From the NCBI RefSeq assembly GCF_001625085.1, contig NZ_BDAW01000051.1, positions 1 to 64,000 of the forward strand: 64,000 bases of DNA, in the 5' to 3' direction. The stretch comes from Nocardia acidivorans NBRC 108247 (lineage in GTDB: Bacteria; Actinomycetota; Actinomycetes; Mycobacteriales; Mycobacteriaceae). The notes beneath the pieces were generated by a model. The model did not search any database and was not told the origin of the DNA. It saw nothing but the letters and a program-made list of their open reading frames with translations. This document shows positions 18,543-25,961 of the stretch, one piece after another. The position numbers and the translations under genes were made by a program. Each line of letters begins with the position of its first letter. Positions within the stretch are counted from its first letter, which is position 1.

Positions 18543-18975
18543 TTATCGCGCCACGGTGGCGCCCGGCAGCGCCCCGAGTTCGATGGCGACCTCGTCCAGG
18601 TTGGGTCGAGCGACCGATTCGGCACAGGATGATCGCACCCTCGACCGATGAGATGATCGGGGTGGCAAGGTGATTCGCTCGAGAGTCGGGGCGGCCGGTG
18701 GCCGTCAGTGACGCCGCGATGGCGGTATGCGGCGTTCGATGATGGCTGCCACTTCTGGGTGCAGCGCGCGGTCGTCCTCGGTACCGCTGACCGCCACCGC
18801 GACGGCGGGGCATACGGCGTGGAAGCCTTAGGCGTGCAGGAGTTTTCGCCGGAATGCGACGAAGCGCGCAGCGCCTCCTCCGGTCCGGTCGCCGGGGCCC
18901 GCTCGATCATCTCGGCGATGGCGATGGCGGCCAGGCCGAGGCTTTCGCTCAGCAGTTGTCTTCTGCCGCCGAGAC
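18543..18975 (-). pseudogene. Remnant of a TetR/AcrR-family regulator (HTH lost, frameshifted)
   Basis: Three reading frames on the minus strand together give the C-terminal ligand domain of an LmrA/YxaF-type TetR regulator: GGRRQLLSESLGLAAIAIAE, then FVAFRRKLLHA, then AVAVSGTEDDRALHPEV, and finally TPIISSVEGAIILCRIGRST ending at a TAA at 18543-18545. At least two frameshifts and an internal stop separate the pieces. The N-terminal DNA-binding domain is missing; the sequence upstream of GGRRQ is unrelated. Confidence 0.65.
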
Positions 18976-19210
18976 GATTCCAGCGCCAGCTCGCGGTCGG
19001 GAAGAGGAAATCCGTCCAAGATCCGTTGTGGCGGAAGATGATTCGCTCGCAGACCGCTTGGGCGGGGTTGGTGTCGGTCACCGCCGATCCGAGGGTCGGC
19101 AGGCCCGCACCGGCAGCCTCGGCGATAACCAGGCGCGGCAGCTCCGCACCGAGTCCGGCGAATCGCGGATCCGGAACCCGGAAGATGTCCGAGAGCCACG
19201 GCCCCTCGGG

Positions 19211-19927
19211 TCACTCCGCTCGATCCATCGTGAGGTGGTGGTAGGCGGTGTCGAGGGGGATGTCGACGGCGAACCAGGCGGCCGGGCGGTCGTCGTCGCG
19301 CGGGCACCAGGCGGTCGCGATGCAGAGCCGCGCCACCTCGGTGCCGGCCAGGCCCGGCAGATGCCAGGCGATTCCGGCCGGGTCCGCGTAGCGCACACCG
19401 TATTCGGCGGATTCGGTCTCATCGGTGGGCAGCAGGTGCGCCCAGCTGTACGGCATGAGCCGGGCGTCGGCGGCCTGTAGGGCCAGGAGTTCGGTGTCCG
19501 GTCCGCCGATCGACACCATGAACTGTTCGTTCTCCACGGTAACGGCGGCGAGGCATTGCCCGGAATCCGGGCCGCCGTACGCATCGGCGGGCAGATCGGT
19601 CATCTCAGCCGAGATAACAAGTCCGGATACGCCGTCCCGGGCCTGCACCTGCCAGATCCCCGCCCACATCGGCACCGGCGCGCCCCCGTCCCAGGCGGGG
19701 ACATCGATACTCCCGATCAGTAGATCGACCGTCGCACCCCGATGTCGCCACCGATGCAGATGCGACCCATTCGCCAAGCGCCACACGGTATTCGGGCCGG
19801 CCGGTAGCACGTCGTCGCCGAGCGTGACGGAGAACCCGACCACCCCGAGGGGCGTATCGATCACGGCGGGACGACGCTCGGCCTGAGCCAAATGGTCGGT
19901 GGGAAGCATGAGCCCATTGAAACGCAC
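19211..19927 (-). CDS. Conserved hypothetical protein
   Basis: A 238-residue soluble protein without signal peptide or membrane segment. It is rich in beta-type stretches (TPLGVVGFSVTLGDDV, ATVDLLIGSIDVPAW, WFAVDIPLDTAYHHLTM). Two halves seem to repeat loosely, each with a Trp-containing turn, but no family was recognised. Downstream, the same frame continues past the stop for about 75 further codons before reaching the TetR remnant, so the gene border there may be rearranged. It is flanked by gene remnants on both sides. Confidence 0.55.
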   Translation of the reverse strand: MRFNGLMLPTDHLAQAERRPAVIDTPLGVVGFSVTLGDDVLPAGPNTVWRLANGSHLHRWRHRGATVDLLIGSIDVPAWDGGAPVPMWAGIWQVQARDGVSGLVISAEMTDLPADAYGGPDSGQCLAAVTVENEQFMVSIGGPDTELLALQAADARLMPYSWAHLLPTDETESAEYGVRYADPAGIAWHLPGLAGTEVARLCIATAWCPRDDDRPAAWFAVDIPLDTAYHHLTMDRAE

Positions 19928-19978
19928 GCCGTTCGACGGCCGCCGTCGCGGGTGCGGCCGACGGTTCTCGGCGGCGGG

Positions 19979-20231
19979 TCACGGGTGCGGGATGGTCAGT
20001 GATTTCGCGGCTTCACTGGTCACGTAGAGGGTGTTTGGTGGTGTGGTCCAGGGCGAGACGGTCCGGGGGATCGGCCACCGGAATCGTCGCGGTGACCACG
20101 TTCTGCGCCAGATCGATGATCGAGATCGAGCGGTCCTGACCGTTGGCGACATACAACTCGCGATTGCCGAGATCGATTGCGAGACCGCCCGAGCCGAGGT
20201 CCTGCCGCCCCGTCGGCGCACTGTAGATCAC
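19979..20231 (-). pseudogene. Remnant of a YVTN-type beta-propeller protein
   Basis: The minus strand encodes two blades of a YVTN/NHL-like beta-propeller: LAIDLGNRELYVANGQDRS, then VTATIPVADPPDRLALDHTT. A frameshift near 20037 then moves the reading to the frame giving NTLYVTSEAAKSLTIPHP and a stop. No start codon with a signal peptide precedes it, and only about 85 residues remain of what is usually over 300. It is a broken fragment. Confidence 0.6.
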
Positions 20232-20318
20232 CGCACTGCGCTGTGCGTGGGGATCACAGGGGGTGCGCACGGGCTTATACCGTGGTTTCCCATGAGCTCG
20301 GTCCGACCTCACCCGAAC

Positions 20319-20765
20319 TCAGCTCGCGGCCTTCTTCACCAGCTCACCGATCCGCGCCTCGTCCTCGGCGGTGAGCGAGGTCAACGCGAACGCCACCGGC
20401 CACACGGTCCCGTCATCCAATTGCGCCGGATCGCTGAACCCGAGTGTGGCATAACGGGATTTGAACTTCGCCGCACACTGAAAGTGCACCACGACCTTCC
20501 CGTCCCGCGCATACGCGGGCATCCCGTACCAGAGCTTCGCGGTCAATTCCGGCGCATTGGCCGTCACAATGGCATGGATCTTCTCGCCCAGAACCCGATC
20601 GGATCCCTCCATCTCGGCAATCTTGGCAAGCACATCCCGCTCCCCGTCAACCTTGGCATTACGCGGATTGCGCCGAGCCCCCGCCTTGAGCTCCCTGGCA
20701 TGTTCCTTCATCGCCGCACGCTCATCAGCGGAAAAAGCAACGGCGGACGTGCTACTGGTACCCAT
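20319..20765 (-). CDS. DUF1801-domain protein
   Basis: A 148-residue protein whose C-terminal two-thirds match the DUF1801 (YdhG-like) fold: AKLWYGMPAYARDGKVVVHF is the characteristic motif, followed by ATLGFSDPAQLDDGTVWPVA and a final helix. The ATG at 20765 has AAGGAGATG just upstream, which is why 12 further upstream codons are excluded. The biochemical role is unknown; the family resembles iron-chaperone-like frataxin folds in structure databases, which gives no firm function here. Confidence 0.82.
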   Translation of the reverse strand: MGTSSTSAVAFSADERAAMKEHARELKAGARRNPRNAKVDGERDVLAKIAEMEGSDRVLGEKIHAIVTANAPELTAKLWYGMPAYARDGKVVVHFQCAAKFKSRYATLGFSDPAQLDDGTVWPVAFALTSLTAEDEARIGELVKKAAS

Positions 20766-20887
20766 GACATCTCCTTGGTGGTGAGACCTCCACCGGCTCA
20801 TCCCGGCGTGCTACAAGCTTCGCCCGAGACCACCCCACCCCACATCCGTGCTCACCACGTAACCCACCACGTAACCCCCTGGGTACG

Positions 20888-20948
20888 CACGCATCCGTGC
20901 ACTCACGCGGCCCCCCACTCGACCGTTGCCAGCGCCATGACATGCGTG
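20888..20948. repeat. Dispersed palindromic element (55-61 bp family), copy 1
   Basis: The terminal inverted repeat CACGCAT (20888-20894) / ATGCGTG (20942-20948) encloses a body shared with the copy at 56947: GTGCACTCACGC, then CACTCGAC, then CAGCGCCATGACATGC. A third, more diverged copy is at 36032-36086. It has no coding capacity. The size and ends suggest a small non-autonomous mobile or regulatory palindrome. Confidence 0.65.
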
Positions 20949-21009
20949 TCCGTTCCTCTGCCGGGACCCTGATCGCCACCACTCGACAATCGATTGGGAG
21001 AGTGGGGTT

Positions 21010-21927
21010 ATGAAGGTGCTGGTTACCGGGGCGGCGGGGTATGTGGGGCGGGCTGTGGTGGGGGCGTTGCGGGCCGGTGGGCATGAGCCGATCGCGCTGG
21101 TGCGGCCGGGGGGTGCGAGTGGGCGGCGGATCGAGGGTGCCGGTGCGGTTCGGGTGGCTGATATCGGGGATGTGGTGGGGTTACGGGCTGCGGTGGCGGG
21201 GGTGGAGGTGGTGTGTCATTTGGCGGGGTTGGGGCGGGCACGGGAGTCGGTGGGGGATCCGGTGCCGTTCTTTCGGGTGAATGTGGGTGGGACGGTGGCG
21301 GTTCTGGAGGCGATGGCGGCGGAGGGGGTTTCGCGGATCGTCTTGGCTTCCACGGGGGCGATCTACGGGTCGCCGGCGCGGCAGCCGATGGATGAGGGGA
21401 CGCCCGATGCGCCGCCGCATCCGTACGCGAGCAGCAAACTCGCGGCGGAGTTCGTGGTGGACGCGCAGGCTCGGGCGGGGGTGGCCGGTGCCGTGGCGGT
21501 GCGGTTGATGAATGTGGCCGGGGGAGCGGATCCGGAGCCGAGCCGGTTGATTCCACGTGTGCTCGCGGCGGCGATGGGGGAGTCGGTCTTGCGGATCAAT
21601 GGGGATGGGAGTGCCGTACGGGACTATGTGCATGTGCGGGACGCGGCGGCAGCGTTCGCCGCGTGTGTCGAGCAGTGCCCGGAGCCCGGCGCGAGTGCTC
21701 GATACGTCATCGGGAGTGGTTGCGGGACAAGCATTCTCGATGTCGTGGCGGCGGTCGAACGGGTGACCGGCCGTCCGGTGCGGCGCGTGCACGGGGCGGC
21801 GGCTGCCGAGCCCGCGCGGTTGATCGGTGATCCGGGACGGGCTCTGTCCGAACTCGGTTGGGCACCAAAGCATTCCGACATCGACGTGATCGTGGAAGAT
21901 ACCTGGCGAGCCATCGCGGAAGGCTGA
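21010..21927 (+). CDS. NAD-dependent epimerase/dehydratase (extended SDR)
   Basis: A 305-residue Rossmann enzyme of the nucleotide-sugar epimerase type. The nucleotide-binding motif VTGAAGYVGRAV is at residues 4-15, a catalytic Ser/Thr-Tyr-x3-Lys is present in STGAIYGSP and PYASSK, and RDYVHVRDAA is typical of UDP-glucose 4-epimerase relatives. The exact sugar substrate cannot be read from sequence. Codon usage differs from neighbours: third positions favour G (GGG, GTG, GCG) rather than C, especially in the first 600 bp, hinting at different origin. The ATG follows GGGAGAGTGGGGTT. Confidence 0.86.
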   Translation: MKVLVTGAAGYVGRAVVGALRAGGHEPIALVRPGGASGRRIEGAGAVRVADIGDVVGLRAAVAGVEVVCHLAGLGRARESVGDPVPFFRVNVGGTVAVLEAMAAEGVSRIVLASTGAIYGSPARQPMDEGTPDAPPHPYASSKLAAEFVVDAQARAGVAGAVAVRLMNVAGGADPEPSRLIPRVLAAAMGESVLRINGDGSAVRDYVHVRDAAAAFAACVEQCPEPGASARYVIGSGCGTSILDVVAAVERVTGRPVRRVHGAAAAEPARLIGDPGRALSELGWAPKHSDIDVIVEDTWRAIAEG

Positions 21928-22027
21928 TCAGCGCGCCACCCGAACCACCGCGGCGGCGCACGAGGTCACGGCCCTGGCGAGCGCCGCGCCCGGCCGCCAC
22001 GTCATCGGTTACAGGCCCGATTCTCAC

Positions 22028-22226
22028 CCGCCATGGTGCGCGCCCGCGAACGAATCTCGCAATGCGGCACGGTTTTACGCCCACCTGGCCGAGGATTTCC
22101 GCAACGTCGCATCCACCGTCCCGGACTTCGGAACCGGCCTGCACACCGCACCGCTTACTCGACGCGATCCGGCAGTCCGCCGAAACGGGTCGGCGGGTGC
22201 GAACCAGCGCACCCGCCGATCGGTAG
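22028..22226 (+). pseudogene. C-terminal remnant of a Gfo/Idh/MocA-like oxidoreductase
   Basis: One frame gives RNAARFYAHLAEDFRNVAST and VPDFGTGLHTAP; a +1 shift near 22153 then gives LLDAIRQSAETGRRVRT and a stop at 22224-22226. The joined sequence has the usual end of sugar-type oxidoreductases, where GLRTARLLDAI-type helices precede a Gly-Arg-x-Val tail. The NAD-binding half is absent. The rest of the interval 21928-22236 shows nothing else. Confidence 0.5.
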
Positions 22227-22236
22227 CGGCAGCGGA

Positions 22237-22521
22237 CTACTTGGACGGGAACCCGTCGGTCGGCAGCCACTCCACCACGCGAGTCTCATCGACGAGGTTG
22301 CCCACCTGGAACGGATCGGCCGCGAGCAGCTTGCCGACCGCATCGGCATCGGCCGCATCGAAGATCAGCAGCGCGCCGGACCCGTCCGGGTACGGTCCGC
22401 GGGCCAGCAGGGTGCCCTCGGCGGCGAGCCCGGCCAGATACTCCCGGTGCACGGGACGGATCTCGTCGCGGCCGGGGACGGTGGCTTCGGAGTAGGTGTA
22501 GTGGACGGCGAAGATCGGCAC
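22237..22521 (-). CDS. YciI-family protein
   Basis: A 94-residue protein of the YciI ferredoxin-like fold. The motif HREYLAGLAAEGTLLARGPY and the following GALLIFDAADADAVGKLLAADPF are typical; the conserved His of the family is in PVHREY (about residue 26). Family members are small dimeric enzymes of uncertain reaction. It lies 31 bp downstream of the argA-type acetyltransferase gene on the same strand and is probably co-transcribed. Confidence 0.88.
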   Translation of the reverse strand: MPIFAVHYTYSEATVPGRDEIRPVHREYLAGLAAEGTLLARGPYPDGSGALLIFDAADADAVGKLLAADPFQVGNLVDETRVVEWLPTDGFPSK

Positions 22522-22551
22522 GGTTATCGCTTTCTCAGAGGTTCGAATGGA

Positions 22552-23094
22552 TCAGAGCGTCAACAGCATTCGGGTATTGCCGAGGGTATTGGGCTTCACG
22601 TAGCTCAGGTCGAGGAATTCGGCGACACCGGTGTCGTAGGACCGGCACATCTCGGCGTACACCTCGGCGGTGACGGGCGTGCCCTCGATCTCCACGAAAC
22701 CGTGCCGGGCGAAGAAGTCGACCTCGAAGGTCAGCACGAAGACCCGGCTCAGCGACAGTTCCCGCGCCACGCTGATCAACTGCTGCACCAGCAGATGCCC
22801 CGCGCCGGTGCCCTTGATCTCCGGGTGCACGGCGACGGTGCGGATCTCGCCGAGGTCCGCCCACAGCACATGCAGCGCCCCGCAGCCGATGACTTCCCCG
22901 TCGCGTTCGGCGACCCAGAATTCCTGAATCGCCTCGTACAGTGTGACCAGGTTCTTTTCCAGCAGAATCTTGCCCGCGTAGAAGTCGATGAGTCGCTTTA
23001 TCCGGGGCACGTCAGTGGTTCGGGCGCGACGGATGATCGGCGCCGTGGCCGTCATACCGTCTGCCGAACCGCTGTGGGGTGCCCGTGTTGTCAT
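22552..23094 (-). CDS. argA: Amino-acid (glutamate) N-acetyltransferase, GNAT type
   Basis: A 180-residue GNAT enzyme very close in remembered sequence to M. tuberculosis Rv2747, which acetylates glutamate/glutamine in the first step of arginine synthesis. Shared motifs are RRARTTDVPRIKRLID, AGKILLEKNLVTLYEA, GCGALHVLWADLGEIRT and the C-terminal AEFLDLSYVKPNTLGN. Acetyl-CoA binding is expected at VHPEIKGTGAGHLL. A TACTGT hexamer ends 7 nt before the ATG at 23094, so the transcript is probably leaderless and this start is preferred over the longer reading. Position beside pgsA matches mycobacteria. Confidence 0.9.
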   Translation of the reverse strand: MTTRAPHSGSADGMTATAPIIRRARTTDVPRIKRLIDFYAGKILLEKNLVTLYEAIQEFWVAERDGEVIGCGALHVLWADLGEIRTVAVHPEIKGTGAGHLLVQQLISVARELSLSRVFVLTFEVDFFARHGFVEIEGTPVTAEVYAEMCRSYDTGVAEFLDLSYVKPNTLGNTRMLLTL

Positions 23095-23213
23095 GGGGTG
23101 CACAGTAGTCGGCCCCGGTACCGATAGGCTTGGGGTGTGTCGTACATCCAGCCTCCCCGCATACCGGAATGGTCCGGAAACCATGGCCGGTGTCACGGCC
23201 GTTGGGGGCGCTG

Positions 23214-23882
23214 GTGACCGTGCAGCGTGATGAGGTGGAAGGTCGCTGGGGTGATGCGGGTCCGCCGCGATCCGGTTTCGCTCCCGCCGCCCCGGGAGTA
23301 GTCGAACCCGCGGCGGTCCCGCTGATGAATATCGCGAATGTGCTGACGGTGCTGCGCATCGCGATCGTTCCGCTGTTCCTGGCCGCCCTGTTCGCCGCCG
23401 ACGGTCATGATCCGCAATGGCGCTGGGGCGCCGCGGCGCTGTTCGGCATCGCCGCCATCACCGATCGCATCGACGGTCAGTTGGCACGGAAATACGGCCT
23501 GGTCACCGACTTCGGCAAGCTCGCCGATCCGATCGCGGACAAGGCGTTGATCGGCGCCGCGCTGATCGGCCTGTCCATGCTGGGCGATCTGCCGTGGTGG
23601 ATGACGATCGTGATCGTGGCCCGCGAACTCGGCGTGACCCTGCTGCGCCTGGCGGTGGTGCGCCGCGGCGTGATCCCGGCCGGACGCGGCGGCAAGCTCA
23701 AGACCCTCGTGCAGTCCGTCGCCATTGCTGTGCTTTTGCTCCCGCTTTCCGGCGGATTCGCCAGCGCCGGAATGGCTTTGATGTATGTCGCCCTGGTGCT
23801 CACGGTGGTGACCGGTCTGGACTATGTGGTGCAGGCGGGCCGGCTCTGGTTCGGTTCCCCCGGCGGCAGCCGTGCCGCCTGA
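23214..23882 (+). CDS. pgsA: CDP-diacylglycerol--glycerol-3-phosphate 3-phosphatidyltransferase
   Basis: A 222-residue membrane enzyme making phosphatidylglycerol phosphate. The CDP-alcohol phosphatidyltransferase signature is complete: TDRIDGQLARKYG followed by TDFGKLADPIADK, that is Asp-x2-Asp-Gly-x2-Ala-Arg and the two later Asp residues. About five membrane helices follow the N-terminal ~35 polar residues. The GTG at 23214 with GGGGGCG upstream is a reasonable start; ATG at 23325 is an alternative giving a shorter, more typical N-terminus. Its 3' end overlaps the cinA-type gene by 11 bp. Confidence 0.88.
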   Translation: MTVQRDEVEGRWGDAGPPRSGFAPAAPGVVEPAAVPLMNIANVLTVLRIAIVPLFLAALFAADGHDPQWRWGAAALFGIAAITDRIDGQLARKYGLVTDFGKLADPIADKALIGAALIGLSMLGDLPWWMTIVIVARELGVTLLRLAVVRRGVIPAGRGGKLKTLVQSVAIAVLLLPLSGGFASAGMALMYVALVLTVVTGLDYVVQAGRLWFGSPGGSRAA

Positions 23883-24408
23883 TCTCGACTCGGCCGCGCC
23901 CGTTTCCGAGACAGTTGTGCCCGATCCCTTGACCGCCCTGGTCCCCGCGGGGGAACTCGTCGCGGCCCTGAAGGCCGCCGGACAGACCGTCGCGACCGCG
24001 GAATCGCTGACCGCGGGCCTGCTCGCCGCCACCATCGCGGGAATTCCGGGCGCGAGTGCGGTGTTGCGCGGGGGACTGATCGTGTACGCCACCGATCTCA
24101 AGCACGATTTGGCCGGTGTGAGCGCGGCCACCCTCGCCACCGACGGTCCGGTCGCCGCGAGCACCGCCGAACAGCTGGCGGTGGGTGCCAGAACCACCTG
24201 CGGAGCGGACTGGGGAATCGGGGTCACCGGTGTCGCCGGACCCGATCCACAGGACGGCCGCGAGGTCGGAACGGTATTCCTCGGCATCGCCGGTGCCGAG
24301 GGCACGGAGGTCATCCGGTTGAAACTGTCGGGCGACCGGTGGACGATCAGGGTGGGCTCGGTCCGCGTCGCGGTCGCCGAACTCGTCCGGAGTATTCGAG
24401 GCGGGTGA
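23872..24408 (+). CDS. pncC: CinA C-terminal domain protein (nicotinamide-nucleotide amidase)
   Basis: A 178-residue single-domain CinA_C protein expected to deamidate nicotinamide mononucleotide. The motif TVATAESLTAGLLAATIAG and VLRGGLIVYATDLKHDL, followed by GADWGIGVTGVAGPDPQDG, are characteristic. The N-terminal COG1058 domain of full CinA is absent. The start is taken as the GTG overlapping the pgsA stop; a later GTG at 23917 region is possible. The pgsA-cinA-clgR order is widespread in actinobacteria. Confidence 0.86.
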   Translation: MPPDLDSAAPVSETVVPDPLTALVPAGELVAALKAAGQTVATAESLTAGLLAATIAGIPGASAVLRGGLIVYATDLKHDLAGVSAATLATDGPVAASTAEQLAVGARTTCGADWGIGVTGVAGPDPQDGREVGTVFLGIAGAEGTEVIRLKLSGDRWTIRVGSVRVAVAELVRSIRGG

Positions 24409-24416
24409 AGTGGCCG

Positions 24417-24443
24417 GGAACGCGCGGCCGACGCCGGACGTTG
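24417..24443 (+). promoter_or_regulatory. ECF sigma-E-like promoter for clgR-pspA-pspM
   Basis: GGAAC (24417-24421), 18 bp, then GTTG (24440-24443) match the mycobacterial SigE consensus GGAAC-N18-GTT. An inverted repeat CCAGC-N5-GCTGG (24445-24459) lies directly downstream, near the expected transcription start. The mycobacterial clgR gene is known to be under SigE control. The clgR ATG is 47 bp further on. Confidence 0.65.
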
Positions 24444-24489
24444 TCCAGCCAAACGCTGGGTCCGGCGAGACGAGTGTGAGGAGAACGGG

Positions 24490-24903
24490 ATGACGCTGCT
24501 GCGAGAAGCGATCGGGGAGAGTCTGCGGCGCGCTCGCGTCGCCCAGAGCCGGACGCTGCGTGAGGTCTCGACCTCGGCGCGAGTGAGCCTGGGGTACCTG
24601 TCGGAGGTCGAACGGGGACGCAAGGAGGCCTCCAGCGAGCTGCTGGCCGCCATCTGCCAGGCCCTGGACGTGCCGCTGGCGCAGGTGCTCGTCGATGTCA
24701 GCGCGACCATGGCCGATGCCGATCGGGCCGCCGCCAAAAAGGCTGTGGCCACGGCCAATCCCGCGCTGGCGAGCGCCGGTGCCGGGGTCCGGCCGCGGGG
24801 TGGGGACGGCGATGTGCCGCGCGCCGGGGATGCCGGTTTCGGGCCGCGCATCGTCATTCCGGCCCCGAAATCGGATCGGTTGGTTCTGGTGGCGGCCAAG
24901 TGA
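24490..24903 (+). CDS. clgR: ClgR-type XRE-family transcriptional activator
   Basis: A 137-residue regulator with an N-terminal helix-turn-helix (residues 10-65: [28 protein letters not shown] split over helices 2-4), a hinge, and a C-terminal tail ending LVLVAAK. In actinobacteria ClgR activates clpP, clpC, lon and the phage-shock genes. The hydrophobic-Ala-Ala tail resembles a Clp degradation signal, although here a Lys follows the two Ala residues. GAGGAGA is well placed before the ATG. It is followed 205 bp later by pspA, and a SigE-like promoter precedes it. Confidence 0.92.
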   Translation: MTLLREAIGESLRRARVAQSRTLREVSTSARVSLGYLSEVERGRKEASSELLAAICQALDVPLAQVLVDVSATMADADRAAAKKAVATANPALASAGAGVRPRGGDGDVPRAGDAGFGPRIVIPAPKSDRLVLVAAK

Positions 24904-25108
24904 TGGTTGTACGTACAGCACGTGATTACGGTGCGCAGCAGCCGAAAGGGATAAATTCTCTGTAGGCTTCGTGCCGGAGGCGCCGTGCGGGTGCGGGTTT
25001 TCCGGTCCGCCGCCGCGCAGTGGAGGATAGGGACAACCGGGTGCGTGACGGTCGCGCACTATGTCGCGCGAAGGCGCGCGGCACGTCAGATGGAGGCGGG
25101 ATCAATCG

Positions 25109-25933
25109 ATGGCTAATCCGTTCGTGAAGGCCTGGAAGTACATGATGGCCCTCTTCGATTCCAAGATCGAGGAGCATGCGGATCCGAAGGTCCAGATCCA
25201 GCAGGCCATCGAGGAGGCCCAGCGGCAGCACCAGGCGCTGTCGCAGCAGGCGGCGTCGGTGATCGGCAACCAGCGTCAGCTGGAGATGAAGCTGAACCGC
25301 TCGCTCGACGAGGTCGAGAAGCTCAATGCCAATGCGCGCCAGGCGGTCATGCTCGCCGATCAGGCCGCGGGTGCGGGCGACACCGAGAAGGCGATCCAAT
25401 ACACCAATGCCGCAGAGGCTTTCGCCGCGCAGCTGGTCACCGCCGAGCAGGCGGTGGAGGATCTGAAGGTGCTGCACGACCAGTCGCTGCAGGCCGCCGC
25501 CCAGGCCAAGAAGGCCGTCGAGCAGAACGCCATGCTACTGCAGCAGAAGGTCGCCGAGCGCACCAAGCTGCTGTCCCAGCTGGAGCAGGCCAAGATGCAG
25601 GAGCAGGTCTCGGCCTCGCTGCAGCAGATGGACTCCACCCTCTCGGCTCCCGGCACCACCCCCAGCCTGGACGCGGTGCGCGAGAAGATCGAGCGCCGCT
25701 ACGCCAATGCCCTCGGCGCCGCCGAGCTGGCCCAGAACACCGTGCAGGGTCGCATGATGGAGGTCCAGCAGGCCAGCATCCAGATGGCCGGCCACAGCCG
25801 CCTCGAGCAGATCCGCGCCTCCATGCGCGGTGACGCCCTGCCCGCCGGCGGCAACAGCCAGCAGGCCGCGGTCCCGAACCCCGCGGCGACGCCGCAGATC
25901 AACACCAACAAGGGCCAGGCGGCCCAGCAGTAG
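25109..25933 (+). CDS. pspA: Phage shock protein A (35-kDa antigen homologue)
   Basis: A 274-residue coiled-coil PspA/IM30 protein that binds stressed cytoplasmic membrane. It opens [20 protein letters not shown], with the amphipathic membrane-binding helix; long heptad-rich helices occupy residues 25-225, and a Pro/Gln-rich tail closes the protein. It matches mycobacterial Rv2744c (35-kDa antigen). The ATG at 25109 has GGAGG upstream. Together with clgR before it and pspM after it, it forms the envelope-stress system. Confidence 0.94.
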   Translation: MANPFVKAWKYMMALFDSKIEEHADPKVQIQQAIEEAQRQHQALSQQAASVIGNQRQLEMKLNRSLDEVEKLNANARQAVMLADQAAGAGDTEKAIQYTNAAEAFAAQLVTAEQAVEDLKVLHDQSLQAAAQAKKAVEQNAMLLQQKVAERTKLLSQLEQAKMQEQVSASLQQMDSTLSAPGTTPSLDAVREKIERRYANALGAAELAQNTVQGRMMEVQQASIQMAGHSRLEQIRASMRGDALPAGGNSQQAAVPNPAATPQINTNKGQAAQQ

Positions 25934-25961
25934 ATCAGCGGTAGCGAAAGGCATTACGACG

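Noticed and set aside
20031-20972. A 313-residue plus-strand protein
   Set aside because: It is antisense to the DUF1801 gene and the propeller fragment, with His/Arg-rich shadow composition.
24440-24475. ClgR binding box upstream of clgR
   Set aside because: ACGCTGGGTCCGGCGA contains CGCT and GGCG parts, but the spacing does not fit the published CGCY-N-A-N-RGCG core as remembered.
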